Positions 8,294 to 15,540 of a DNA stretch of 64,000 nt are shown piece by piece. The notes beneath the pieces were generated by a model, which did no database searches, was not told the DNA's origin, and saw only the letters and a list, made by a program, of their open reading frames with translations. This DNA is from Streptomyces caniscabiei (lineage in GTDB: Bacteria; Actinomycetota; Actinomycetes; Streptomycetales; Streptomycetaceae): the NCBI RefSeq assembly GCF_014930365.1, contig NZ_JABXWI010000027.1, positions 1 to 64,000 of the forward strand. The letters run 5' to 3'. Position 1 is the first letter of the stretch. Each line of letters begins with the position of its first letter. Position numbers and translations under genes: made by a program.

Positions 8294-8605
8294 CGCGGTT
8301 CGTGGGGAGTGCGTGGGGTTCGTCGGCGGGTGCGGCTCCGGTGGGGGCTGGTCGCGCAGTTCCCCGCGCCCCTGAAAGACCAGGCCCCTGCGGGCCTGCA
8401 AGACCAAGGCCCTGCGGGCCTGAAAAGCGACCGGGCTGCGGGCCTGAAAAGCGACCGGGCTGCGGGCCTGGTAACCGACGGGGCTGCGGGCTGAAAAGCA
8501 CGGGGCGCAGCCCCTGCTTTTCAGGGGCGCGGGGAACTGCGCGACCAGCCCCCACCGGAGCCGCAGCCGCCGACGAACCCCACGCACCCCCTACGAACCG
8601 CGCCC
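8291..8605. repeat. large inverted repeat (87-base arms) inside the siderophore-uptake operon
   Basis: Arms 8291-8377 and 8519-8605 are reverse complements with three mismatches by my alignment (8304, 8308 and 8330 on the left arm). The right arm ends one base before the permease stop codon. The inner part of each arm contains the ggctggtcgcgcagttcccc element that is common between Streptomyces genes; a lone copy occurs again near 15.45 kb. The loop holds 24-bp tandem repeats. Folded RNA would be a very long stem, likely to affect expression of the ATPase and downstream genes. The 346-base gap contains no credible gene. Confidence 0.9.
8378..8500. repeat. about five 24-bp tandem repeats in the loop of the inverted repeat
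   Basis: Units of the form ctgcgggcctgaaaagcgac follow each other with small changes and without unique spacers. This rules out a CRISPR array and points to slippage-type expansion. Confidence 0.8.
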
Positions 8606-9652
8606 TCACACCCCCCTCCGCACCGGCGCGCTCTGGCGGAGCATCAGCACCAGCAGCCACGGCGCCCCCAACGTCGCCGTCACGGCGCCGACCGGCAGGC
8701 CCTCCACCGGGAGGACGTGCTGGACGACGAGGTCCGCGGCAAGGAGGAGAACCGCCCCGGTGAGCGCCGCCAGCGCGAGCGTCGCCGCCGTCGGTGGGCC
8801 GGTGAGGAAGCGGACGATGTGCGGGACGGCGAGGGCGACGAAGGTGACCGGCCCCGCGAGGGCCGCCGCCAGCGAGGCCAACGCGACCGCGACGAGGAGC
8901 AGTTGGAGGCGGGCGGCGGAGGTGTCGAGGCCGAGCGCCCCCGCCGAGTCGTCGCCGAGGTCGAGCACGGCGAGACGGCGGTGGGTGACCAGCGCGGCGG
9001 CCAGGGCGAGCAGCACGGCGGCGCCCGCGCCCCAGACCTCCGTCCAGGTGCGGCCGTACACCGACCCGGTCGTCCACTGGAGCGCCGAGCCCGCGAGTTC
9101 GGCGGGGAAGCGCACGATCATCAGGTTGACCGCGGCGGCGAGGCCCGCCTGGACGGCGAGGCCGGTGAGGACGAGGCGGGTGACGGCGAGCCCGGACCGC
9201 CAGGCGAACACCCCGAGGAGCAGCGCGGCCAGCAGGCCCCCGGCCAACGCGCCCAGCGGGATGAGGAGTTGGGAGGCACCGGCGGCCAGCAGGGCGACCG
9301 CGCCGAGCGAGGCCCCGCCGGTCACCCCCATCACGTCCGGGGAGGCGAGGGGGTTGCGGAACAGCCGTTGCAGGACGCAGCCCGCCGCCCCCAGGCCCGC
9401 GCCGGCCACGACGGCGGCGACGGCGCGCGGCGCCCGGAACTCCCTCACCACCAGGACGTCGCCCGGATCGCCGAACCCGAGCAGCGCGCGGAGCGCCACG
9501 GAGGCGGGCATGTTCATCTCCCCCGTGGAGACGGCGACCGTGACCAGCGCGAGGAGGGCGAGGAGGCCGGTGGCGCCGTACGCGAGGAGGCGGGGCCGGC
9601 CGGGCGGGCGGTGCGTGCCGGGGCGTACGGCCGCCTTGTGCGTCAGGGTCAT
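8606..9652 (-). CDS. FecCD-family siderophore ABC permease
   Basis: 348 aa with about 9-10 membrane segments. FecCD hallmarks: REFRAPRAVAAVVAGAGLG, GCVLQRLFRNPLASPDVMGV, and the C-terminal PVTFVALAVPHIVRFLTG coupling-helix region that contacts the ATPase. It pairs with the neighbouring permease to form the channel. The ATG at 9652 overlaps the upstream TGA as ATGA. Confidence 0.93.
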   Translation of the reverse strand: MTLTHKAAVRPGTHRPPGRPRLLAYGATGLLALLALVTVAVSTGEMNMPASVALRALLGFGDPGDVLVVREFRAPRAVAAVVAGAGLGAAGCVLQRLFRNPLASPDVMGVTGGASLGAVALLAAGASQLLIPLGALAGGLLAALLLGVFAWRSGLAVTRLVLTGLAVQAGLAAAVNLMIVRFPAELAGSALQWTTGSVYGRTWTEVWGAGAAVLLALAAALVTHRRLAVLDLGDDSAGALGLDTSAARLQLLLVAVALASLAAALAGPVTFVALAVPHIVRFLTGPPTAATLALAALTGAVLLLAADLVVQHVLPVEGLPVGAVTATLGAPWLLVLMLRQSAPVRRGV

Positions 9653-10698
9653 CGGGCGGCCTTCCGGGCGAGCAGGGCCAGCAGGGGCGCGCCGAGGAAC
9701 GCGGTGACGATGCCGACCTCCAGTTCCGCGGGGCGGATGACCAGGCGGCCGAGGATGTCGGCGGTGAGCAGGAGCAGGGGGCCGGCGACGAGGCAGCCGG
9801 GGACGAGGAGGCGGTGGTCGCCGCCGAGGAGGGGGCGGACGAGGTGGGGCGCGGCGAGGCCGATGAACGCGACCGGGCCGGCGACGGCTACGGCGGAGCC
9901 GGCGAGGAGGACGACCGCGAGGCCTCCGGCGAGCCGGATGCGGGTGACGGGTACGCCAAGCGCCTGGGCCGAGTCGTCGCCCAGGGCGAGGGCGTTGAGG
10001 GCGGGCGCGACGGCCGCGGCGAGCAGCAGGCCAACAGCCAGGGACGGCAACACCGGCCAGAGTGTGTCGAGTTGGCGTCCCGCGAGCGAGCCCGCCAGCC
10101 AGAAGCGCGCCTCGTCCAGGGTGCGCTGACTGGCCAGCATGACGGCCGAGGTCCAGGACAGCAGCACCAGTTGGAGCACCGTGCCGCCGAGGGCGAGCCG
10201 TACGGGGTCGATGTCCCCGGCGCGGCGGGCCAGCGCCTGGGCGAGGACGGCCGCGGCGGCGGCCCCTGCGAAGGCGAACCACACGTATTCGACGGGGTCG
10301 GTGAGTCTCAGCGCGAAGATGGCGACGACGACCGCGAACCCCGCACCCGCGTTGATGCCCAGGGTGGTTGGGGAGGCGAGCGGGTTGCGGGTGATCCCCT
10401 GGGCCACGGCGCCCGCGACGCCGAGGGCGGCGCCGACCGCGAGGCCGATGACCGTGCGCGGAAGCCGAAGTCCCGTCACCACCAGGGCGTCCCGGCCCTC
10501 CGCGTGTCCGGACAGCGCGTCGAGCACGGTGGACAGGGGGACGGAACGGGCTCCGAGGGCGAGGCTCAGCGCGGCGCCCAGCGCCAGCGCGCCGATTCCG
10601 CCGAGGAACAAGGGCAGGTGCCTCAGGGCACGTGAGGGCGCGCCGGTCGGCGCGACCCCTTCGGTCGCAGTCACGAAACGTGAGCTTAGGTTAGGCAT
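9649..10698 (-). CDS. FecCD-family siderophore ABC permease, first gene of the operon
   Basis: Up to 349 aa, about ten membrane segments. Hallmarks: GLRLPRTVIGLAVGAALG, GAVAQGITRNPLASPTTLGI, and AGPVAFIGLAAPHLVRPLLG. It is the other half of the ferric-siderophore channel. The first ATG (10698) lies inside the iron box, so translation may really start at the GTG for residue 9 (10674) or the mRNA may be leaderless. No convincing Shine-Dalgarno precedes either. Expression should be iron-repressed. Confidence 0.92.
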   Translation of the reverse strand: MPNLSSRFVTATEGVAPTGAPSRALRHLPLFLGGIGALALGAALSLALGARSVPLSTVLDALSGHAEGRDALVVTGLRLPRTVIGLAVGAALGVAGAVAQGITRNPLASPTTLGINAGAGFAVVVAIFALRLTDPVEYVWFAFAGAAAAAVLAQALARRAGDIDPVRLALGGTVLQLVLLSWTSAVMLASQRTLDEARFWLAGSLAGRQLDTLWPVLPSLAVGLLLAAAVAPALNALALGDDSAQALGVPVTRIRLAGGLAVVLLAGSAVAVAGPVAFIGLAAPHLVRPLLGGDHRLLVPGCLVAGPLLLLTADILGRLVIRPAELEVGIVTAFLGAPLLALLARKAAR

Positions 10699-10704
10699 GC
10701 TTTA
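10686..10704 (-). promoter_or_regulatory. iron box (DmdR/IdeR-type) for the siderophore operon
   Basis: ttaggttaggcatgcttta: the first 11 bases match the actinobacterial iron-box half TTAGGTTAGGC exactly; the second half is degenerate. It covers the first in-frame ATG of the leading permease gene. Confidence 0.85.
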
Positions 10705-10830
10705 GCTTTCAACGGCTGTGAGCTCACTGTGATCCACAACGCCCTTGATCAACTCGTAAGTAACTTTGCTGGTCAACGACGTACACGACTACTTCACACC
10801 CCACTTGGTCATCAGCGCGTGATCTTGCAG

Positions 10831-10849
10831 CTAAGGTAAGCCTTACCTC
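10831..10849 (+). promoter_or_regulatory. iron box (DmdR/IdeR-type) for the FhuF-like reductase
   Basis: ctaaggtaagccttacctc is a near-palindromic version of the 19-bp iron box. It lies 38 bases before the reductase ATG and 127 bases from the facing iron box, so both directions should be repressed by Fe(II)-bound regulator. Confidence 0.85.
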
Positions 10850-10886
10850 CTCGACTCGCCAAACCCTTCACGCTCTGGAGTTACCG

Positions 10887-11744
10887 ATGACCGTGGCCCA
10901 CCTGGAGACCGCCCAGGCCGACACCGCCACGTCCGTCCCGGTGCTCCTCTCGGCGGCCTACCGCCGCCTGGACGCGACGTGCGAGGCGCTGTCCGTACGG
11001 ATCGGCGGACCCGGACGATCGGCGGACGGTTCGGCCGGGCGAACCGTCGGCCTGACGGACGGTCAGGAGGACGTCGAGGCCTTCGTGGAGGCGGAGGCCG
11101 CCCGCATCCGGGAGCGTCACGACCACACCGCGCCCCGGCACGTCGCCGCCTCCCGCGCCCTGCACGACTACGCCTGGTCGGTGTCCCTGCTGATGAGCGG
11201 CGTGTGGTACCTGGAGCGGCGCGTGCCCCGGATCGCCCCCGGCGACATACGGATCGACCTCGCGTCGGGCGCGTTCGAGGTCGCCCCCGGCACCGATCTG
11301 GTCTGCCTCCCGGATGACCCGGCCGCCCTGCTGCCCGGCACCCGGACGGTCGCCCACCCGGAGGCGCTGCGCGCCGAGTTGAGGGCGGCCGTGGCGGACC
11401 ACATGGGTCCGGTGCTGGAGGCGATGGGCCCGTACGCCCGCCGGGGCTCGCGCGCGCTGTGGGGGCTGGTCTCCGACGACCTGGTCTCCGGCCTCTGGTA
11501 CCTAGGGCGGACCCGCGGCGACGAGGCCGCCGGTGTGCGGGCCGCCTCCGCGGTCCTGCCCTCCGCGCACGCGCCCTTCCCGGGCGGGGCCGACTTCCGC
11601 TCCCTGCGCACGGACGACGGACGCGAGCACCCGACCCGCACCCGCATGGGCTGCTGCCTCTACTACACGATCCGCCCGGCCGAGGCCTGCTCCACCTGTC
11701 CGCGGACCTGCGACGCGGAGCGGCTGCGCCGGCTGGAGGGCTGA
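10887..11744 (+). CDS. FhuF-like (2Fe-2S) ferric-siderophore reductase
   Basis: 285 aa. The C-terminus has the FhuF cysteine pattern C256-C257-x10-C268-x2-C271, expected to hold a 2Fe-2S cluster. The region around residues 90-250 matches the ferric iron reductase domain (SLLMSGVWYLERRVPRIAP and a later GLWYLGR). Such cytoplasmic proteins reduce the imported ferric siderophore to release Fe(II), the last step of the uptake system encoded divergently. An iron box in the upstream region supports co-regulation. ATG 10887 follows ggagttacc, a reasonable ribosome binding site. Confidence 0.9.
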   Translation: MTVAHLETAQADTATSVPVLLSAAYRRLDATCEALSVRIGGPGRSADGSAGRTVGLTDGQEDVEAFVEAEAARIRERHDHTAPRHVAASRALHDYAWSVSLLMSGVWYLERRVPRIAPGDIRIDLASGAFEVAPGTDLVCLPDDPAALLPGTRTVAHPEALRAELRAAVADHMGPVLEAMGPYARRGSRALWGLVSDDLVSGLWYLGRTRGDEAAGVRAASAVLPSAHAPFPGGADFRSLRTDDGREHPTRTRMGCCLYYTIRPAEACSTCPRTCDAERLRRLEG

Positions 11745-11766
11745 CCGCGCGCGAGCCCGCCCTCCC

Positions 11767-11777
11767 CGAAACTTTCG
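11767..11777 (+). promoter_or_regulatory. CGAAA-N-TTTCG operator before the GH43 gene
   Basis: Perfect palindrome cgaaactttcg about 110 bases before the GH43 start. As I recall, this is the element found upstream of Streptomyces xylanase genes and bound by a xylan-responsive LacI-type repressor. It suggests induction by xylan or arabinoxylan breakdown products. Confidence 0.6.
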
Positions 11778-11793
11778 CTGTCACCCCGGACCC

Positions 11794-11821
11794 CTGCGCC
11801 GATTGACGCCACTCGGCGCAG
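11794..11821. promoter_or_regulatory. 9-bp inverted repeat between reductase and GH43 genes
   Basis: ctgcgccga and tcggcgcag with a 10-base spacer. It could be the terminator of the reductase gene or a second operator; no T run follows. Confidence 0.4.
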
Positions 11822-11887
11822 ATAGCAACACTCTTCGACGGGGTTTCCCACAGGAACTGTCAAAAGGTCGCAGCCTTGGAGGTCGGC

Positions 11888-13993
11888 TTGCAGGACTACG
11901 CCGGATACGTCTTCGTCTACTTCACCGGCGAGGACAGCCCGGAGGGCGAGCGGATCCGGTTCGCGCTCAGCCGGGGTGACGACCCGCTGCGCTGGCGTGA
12001 GCTGAACGGCGGCGCGCCGCTGCTCACCTCGGACCTCGGGACGGGCGGGCTGCGCGATCCGTTCCTCGTGCGCGACCCCGACGGCGACCGGTTCCATCTG
12101 ATCGCCACCGATCTCCGGATGCACGGCGAGCCGGACGGCGACTGGGACCGGGTGCAGCGCACCGGATCCACCTCGCTCATGGTCTGGGAGAGCACCGATC
12201 TGGTGCGCTGGACCGACCGCCGACTGGTGCGCGTCGCCCCTGACACGGCCGGCAACGTCTGGGCGCCCGAGGCCTGTTACGACCCGGAGCTCGGCGCGTT
12301 CGTCGTCTTCTGGGCGTCGAAGCTGTACGCGGAGGACGACCCGGAGCACACGGCCGACACCCACAACAGGATGCTGTACGCGACCACGCGTGACTTCCGC
12401 GTCTTCAGCGAGCCCCGGCTGTGGAACGACCCCGGCCACTCGGTCATCGACTCGACGGTCGTCCGGCACGACGACGCCTACTACCGCTTCACCAAGGACG
12501 AGCGCGGCAACTCCCCCGCCGCGCCCGGCGGCAAGTTCATCACCGTGGAGAAGTCGAAGGGGCTGCGCGACACCTCGTACGACTTCGTCGCCGACCGGAT
12601 GGGCCACGGGGCCGTCGAGCAGGGCGAGGGGCCGATCGTCTTCAGGTCGAACACGGACGACCGCACCTGGTACCTGTTCGTCGACGAGTTCAGCGGGCGC
12701 GGCTATGTGCCCTTCGAGACCACCGACCTGGACTCCGGCACGTGGACGCCGTGTGCGGAGTTCGCGCTGCCGCCCGGCGCGCGGCACGGCTCGGTGCTGC
12801 CGGTGACCCGGGCCGAGTACGAGCGGCTCCTCACCGGGTTCGCGCCACCCGCGTCCGTCGTCGACGTACATGTGCCGGAGGGCCTGAAGGCGTACGCGCT
12901 CGTCGACGACGTCGCGTCGAAGGTCGTCCTGCCGGTGCACCCGGAGACCGAACTCGGCTCCCTCGCCCCGGAGTTCGACCTGTCGGCGGGCTCCCGGATC
13001 GAGCCCGCGTCGGGCACCCCGCTCGATTTCCACACTCCGCAGCGCTACACCGTCACAACGGCCGACGGGACTTCCCGCACCTGGACGGTGGAGGCGGTGG
13101 CGATGCGCAGCCCGCTGCTGCCGGGGCTGTACGCCGACCCCAACATCCAGGAGTTCCACGGCCGTTACTACGTCTATCCGACGACGGACGGCTTCGAGGG
13201 CTGGGGCGGCACCCGGTTCGAGGTGTTCTCCTCCGACGACCTGGTCACCTGGGAGAACCACGGCGTCGTCCTCGACCTGGAGTCGGACGTGAGCTGGGCG
13301 GACCGCCACGCCTGGGCGCCGGCCGCCGCGGAACGCGACGGGTCGTACTACTTCTACTTCTGCGCCGACCAGCAGATCGGCGTGGCCGTCTCCGACAGCC
13401 CGACCGGCCCCTTCCGGGACGCCCTGGGCCGGCCGCTCATCGCGCGCGACGACTACCCGGGCCAGATGATCGACCCGGCCGTCTTCACGGACGGCGACGG
13501 CACCGCGTATCTCTACTGGGGCAACACCGAGGCGTACGGCGTCCCGCTCGACGCCGACATGGTGTCCTTCGACCCGGCGCGGGTGCGGCGGTTCACCCCG
13601 GAGGACTTCCGCGAGGGGGCCTTCGTCGTCGAACGGCGGGGCGTCTACTACTACATGTGGTCGGAGGACGACACCCGCAGCGAGGACTACCGCGTCGCCT
13701 ACGCCACCGGCCCCACCCCGCTCGGCCCGTGGACCGAGAAGGGGGTGATCCTGCGCAAGCGCCCGGAGTACGGGATCCTCGCCACCGGCCACCACACGGT
13801 GGTGAACGTCCCCGGCACCGACGACTGGTTCATCTGCTACCACCGGTTCGCGATCCCGGGCCCCGGCACCCCGCGCGGTGACGGCGTCCGGCGGGAATCC
13901 ACCCTGGACCGGCTGGTGTTCGCGGCGGACGGCTCGATCGAGGAGGTCGTGCCGACGCTGGAGTCCATCGACCCGGTGGTCAGCCGAGATTGA
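11888..13993 (+). CDS. two-domain GH43 glycosidase (arabinofuranosidase/xylosidase class)
   Basis: About 701 aa. Two five-bladed-propeller GH43-type domains are joined by an Ig-like stretch (around VTTADGTSRTWTVEA). Each domain seems to have the acidic triad: domain 1 has LRDPFLV, VIDSTVV and QGEGPIV; domain 2 has YADPNIQEF, QMIDPAVFTDGDG and REGAFVVE. No signal peptide is visible, so it probably acts on imported arabino- or xylo-oligosaccharides in the cytoplasm. I take TTG 11888 because GGAGG lies 5 bases upstream; a TTG 12 bases earlier would put that Shine-Dalgarno inside the gene. The 3' end overlaps the convergent EEP gene by 14 bases. The exact substrate is not readable. Confidence 0.85.
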   Translation: MQDYAGYVFVYFTGEDSPEGERIRFALSRGDDPLRWRELNGGAPLLTSDLGTGGLRDPFLVRDPDGDRFHLIATDLRMHGEPDGDWDRVQRTGSTSLMVWESTDLVRWTDRRLVRVAPDTAGNVWAPEACYDPELGAFVVFWASKLYAEDDPEHTADTHNRMLYATTRDFRVFSEPRLWNDPGHSVIDSTVVRHDDAYYRFTKDERGNSPAAPGGKFITVEKSKGLRDTSYDFVADRMGHGAVEQGEGPIVFRSNTDDRTWYLFVDEFSGRGYVPFETTDLDSGTWTPCAEFALPPGARHGSVLPVTRAEYERLLTGFAPPASVVDVHVPEGLKAYALVDDVASKVVLPVHPETELGSLAPEFDLSAGSRIEPASGTPLDFHTPQRYTVTTADGTSRTWTVEAVAMRSPLLPGLYADPNIQEFHGRYYVYPTTDGFEGWGGTRFEVFSSDDLVTWENHGVVLDLESDVSWADRHAWAPAAAERDGSYYFYFCADQQIGVAVSDSPTGPFRDALGRPLIARDDYPGQMIDPAVFTDGDGTAYLYWGNTEAYGVPLDADMVSFDPARVRRFTPEDFREGAFVVERRGVYYYMWSEDDTRSEDYRVAYATGPTPLGPWTEKGVILRKRPEYGILATGHHTVVNVPGTDDWFICYHRFAIPGPGTPRGDGVRRESTLDRLVFAADGSIEEVVPTLESIDPVVSRD

Positions 13994-15002
13994 CCCGGGC
14001 GACGACCGGCAGATGGTCGCTGCCGGTGGCGGGCAGGGCGCGGATGTCGGCGACGGTCGCCGAGCGGGCCATGACCTGGTCGATCCGGGCGAGCGGGAGA
14101 CCGGCGGGGTAGCTGAAGGCGAAGCCGCGCTCCGCCACGTTCATCCGCGCGGTGAGCGGCGCGAGACCGCGGTCGTCGACCGTGCCGTTGAGGTCGCCCA
14201 GCAGGATCACCGGGTCCCGCGTCTCGGCGGCGACGGCCCGGCCCAGCAGACCGGCGCTCTCGTCACGCCACCGCGACGCGAGGCCGCCCGCCCCGACGCG
14301 GACCGACGGCAGATGGGCGACGTACACCGCGATGTCGCCGTGCGGGGTGCGGGCCGAGGTCCTGAGCCCTCGCCTCCAGTCCGCCGTGATCCCCGCGGGC
14401 TTGATGTCCAGCGGGCGGGTGCCGGTGAGCGGATGCCGCGACCAGAGCCCGACGGTGCCCCGGACCGCGTGGTGCGGGTACTCCGCGGCGAGGGTCCTCT
14501 GGTAGGCCGGCAGTGCCGCGGGCACCAGCTCCTCCAGCGCGATGAGGTCGGGCCCGGCGTCGGCCAGGGCGCGGGCGGTGCCCTCCGGGTCGGCGTTCTC
14601 GTCGCTGACGTTGTGCTGCACCACGACCAGCTCGCGCGGACCGGGCCGCGCACCGGGCAGCAGCAGCCCGCCGAAGGTGTACGTCCAGGCCGCCACCGGC
14701 AGCAGGAGAGCCAGCAGCGCGACGGCCGAGCGGTGCAGCAGACCCACGGCCAGCAGGACCACGGCGATCAGGCCGAGCCACGGCAGGAACGCCTCCAGCA
14801 GACTGCCCAGCCGGCCCACGGAGTTGGGTACCGAGCGGGGGAACAGCACGAGCCCGGCGGTCAGCACGGCCACGACGGCGCTCGCCCGTCCGGCACCACG
14901 GCGGTCCGGCCGCACGCGCGGGCTGTCCGGCCGCACGCGCGCGGCGTCCGGGGCGGGCCGCGTCGGCGGGCCGGGCGGGGACGGCGGGTCTTCGGCGGTC
15001 AC
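13980..15002 (-). CDS. membrane-anchored EEP-family phosphatase, VanJ-like
   Basis: 340 aa. About three membrane segments (roughly residues 40-110) precede an endonuclease/exonuclease/phosphatase domain with VVVQHNVSDEN, DLIALEEL, VILLGDLNGT and GSDHLPVVA (Asn, Glu, Asp-Asn and terminal Asp-His of the fold). This layout matches Streptomyces VanJ-type proteins, whose outward-facing EEP domain is linked to teicoplanin-class resistance and lipid-carrier phosphates. Here the function is inferred from architecture. It lies 8 bases downstream of the ArsR gene on the same strand and may be co-transcribed with it. Confidence 0.8.
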   Translation of the reverse strand: MTAEDPPSPPGPPTRPAPDAARVRPDSPRVRPDRRGAGRASAVVAVLTAGLVLFPRSVPNSVGRLGSLLEAFLPWLGLIAVVLLAVGLLHRSAVALLALLLPVAAWTYTFGGLLLPGARPGPRELVVVQHNVSDENADPEGTARALADAGPDLIALEELVPAALPAYQRTLAAEYPHHAVRGTVGLWSRHPLTGTRPLDIKPAGITADWRRGLRTSARTPHGDIAVYVAHLPSVRVGAGGLASRWRDESAGLLGRAVAAETRDPVILLGDLNGTVDDRGLAPLTARMNVAERGFAFSYPAGLPLARIDQVMARSATVADIRALPATGSDHLPVVARVNLG

Positions 15003-15010
15003 GGTCGTCC

Positions 15011-15370
15011 TCAGTCGTGCGGTGCCTGGCCGCTGACCCGGTGGTCCGCGTGGCTGAGCGCCTCCACGACCAGGCGCCTGAGATGCCCGTCGGCGAGGCT
15101 GTAGTGGATGTGCCGCCCTTCGCGCCGGGTGTCCACGAGGCCGGCGAGCCGCAGCTTCGCCAGATGCTGGCTGACGGCCGTGCGGGACGCCTCACAGCGG
15201 TCGGCCAGTGAGCCTACGTCCGACTCGCCCTGCGCGAGCAGCCACAGCAGATGCAGCCGGGTGACGTCGGAGAGCATCGCGAACACTCCGGTCGCCTCGG
15301 TGAGCCGTGCGCTGTCGGGGGCGCGCAGATGCGCTCCGGACGCAGGTGACACGGCGTGGCGTTCAGGCAT
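15011..15370 (-). CDS. ArsR/SmtB-family metal sensor with an alpha-5 site
   Basis: 119 aa from ATG 15370. Winged helix-turn-helix: LADRCEASRTAVSQHLAKLR recognition region, then the wing REGRHIHYSL. The last helix has D-G-H-x10-H-x2-H (DGHLRRLVVEALSHADH), the exact spacing of the alpha-5 metal site of CzrA/SmtB/NmtR-type repressors (Asp, His, His, His), with a further His near the C-terminus as in nickel/cobalt sensors. It should release DNA when Zn, Co or Ni binds. The likely operator is the 30-bp palindrome upstream of the divergent MFS gene. A longer frame back to 15409 lacks support. Confidence 0.9.
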   Translation of the reverse strand: MPERHAVSPASGAHLRAPDSARLTEATGVFAMLSDVTRLHLLWLLAQGESDVGSLADRCEASRTAVSQHLAKLRLAGLVDTRREGRHIHYSLADGHLRRLVVEALSHADHRVSGQAPHD

Positions 15371-15445
15371 GCGCCCAGCGTAGGCGCTCCGCTGGGGGCA
15401 TGGGGGCACGGGCGGCGTGGAGGGCCGTCTTTCGTCCGCGGGTCC

Positions 15446-15477
15446 GTGGGGGCTGGTCGCGCAGTTCCCCGCGCCCC
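15446..15477. repeat. solo copy of the ggctggtcgcgcagttcccc intergenic element
   Basis: 32 bases identical to the inner arm of the 8.3-8.6 kb inverted repeat. Here it is a single copy running into a small gcgcccc-ttc-ggggcgc-type hairpin (to 15487). Confidence 0.85.
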
Positions 15478-15497
15478 TTCGGGGCGCTCACTCTCCG

Positions 15498-15527
15498 CCG
15501 TCATGTGCGCAAGTGCGCACATGACGG
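15498..15527. promoter_or_regulatory. perfect 14+14-bp palindromic operator for the ArsR repressor
   Basis: Arms ccgtcatgtgcgca and tgcgcacatgacgg with a 2-base centre, ending 13 bases before the MFS ATG. It contains the TGTGCGCA/TGCGCACA core typical of ArsR-family sites. Occupancy would cover the MFS transcription or translation start. Confidence 0.8.
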
Positions 15528-15540
15528 CTATCATCGGCTC

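Noticed and set aside
8378..8500. CRISPR-like repeats
   Set aside because: Units abut without unique spacers and drift gradually; no cas genes are near. It is a simple tandem repeat.
11663..13843. 726-aa minus-strand open frame
   Set aside because: Antisense to the GH43 gene; no domain and strongly biased composition.
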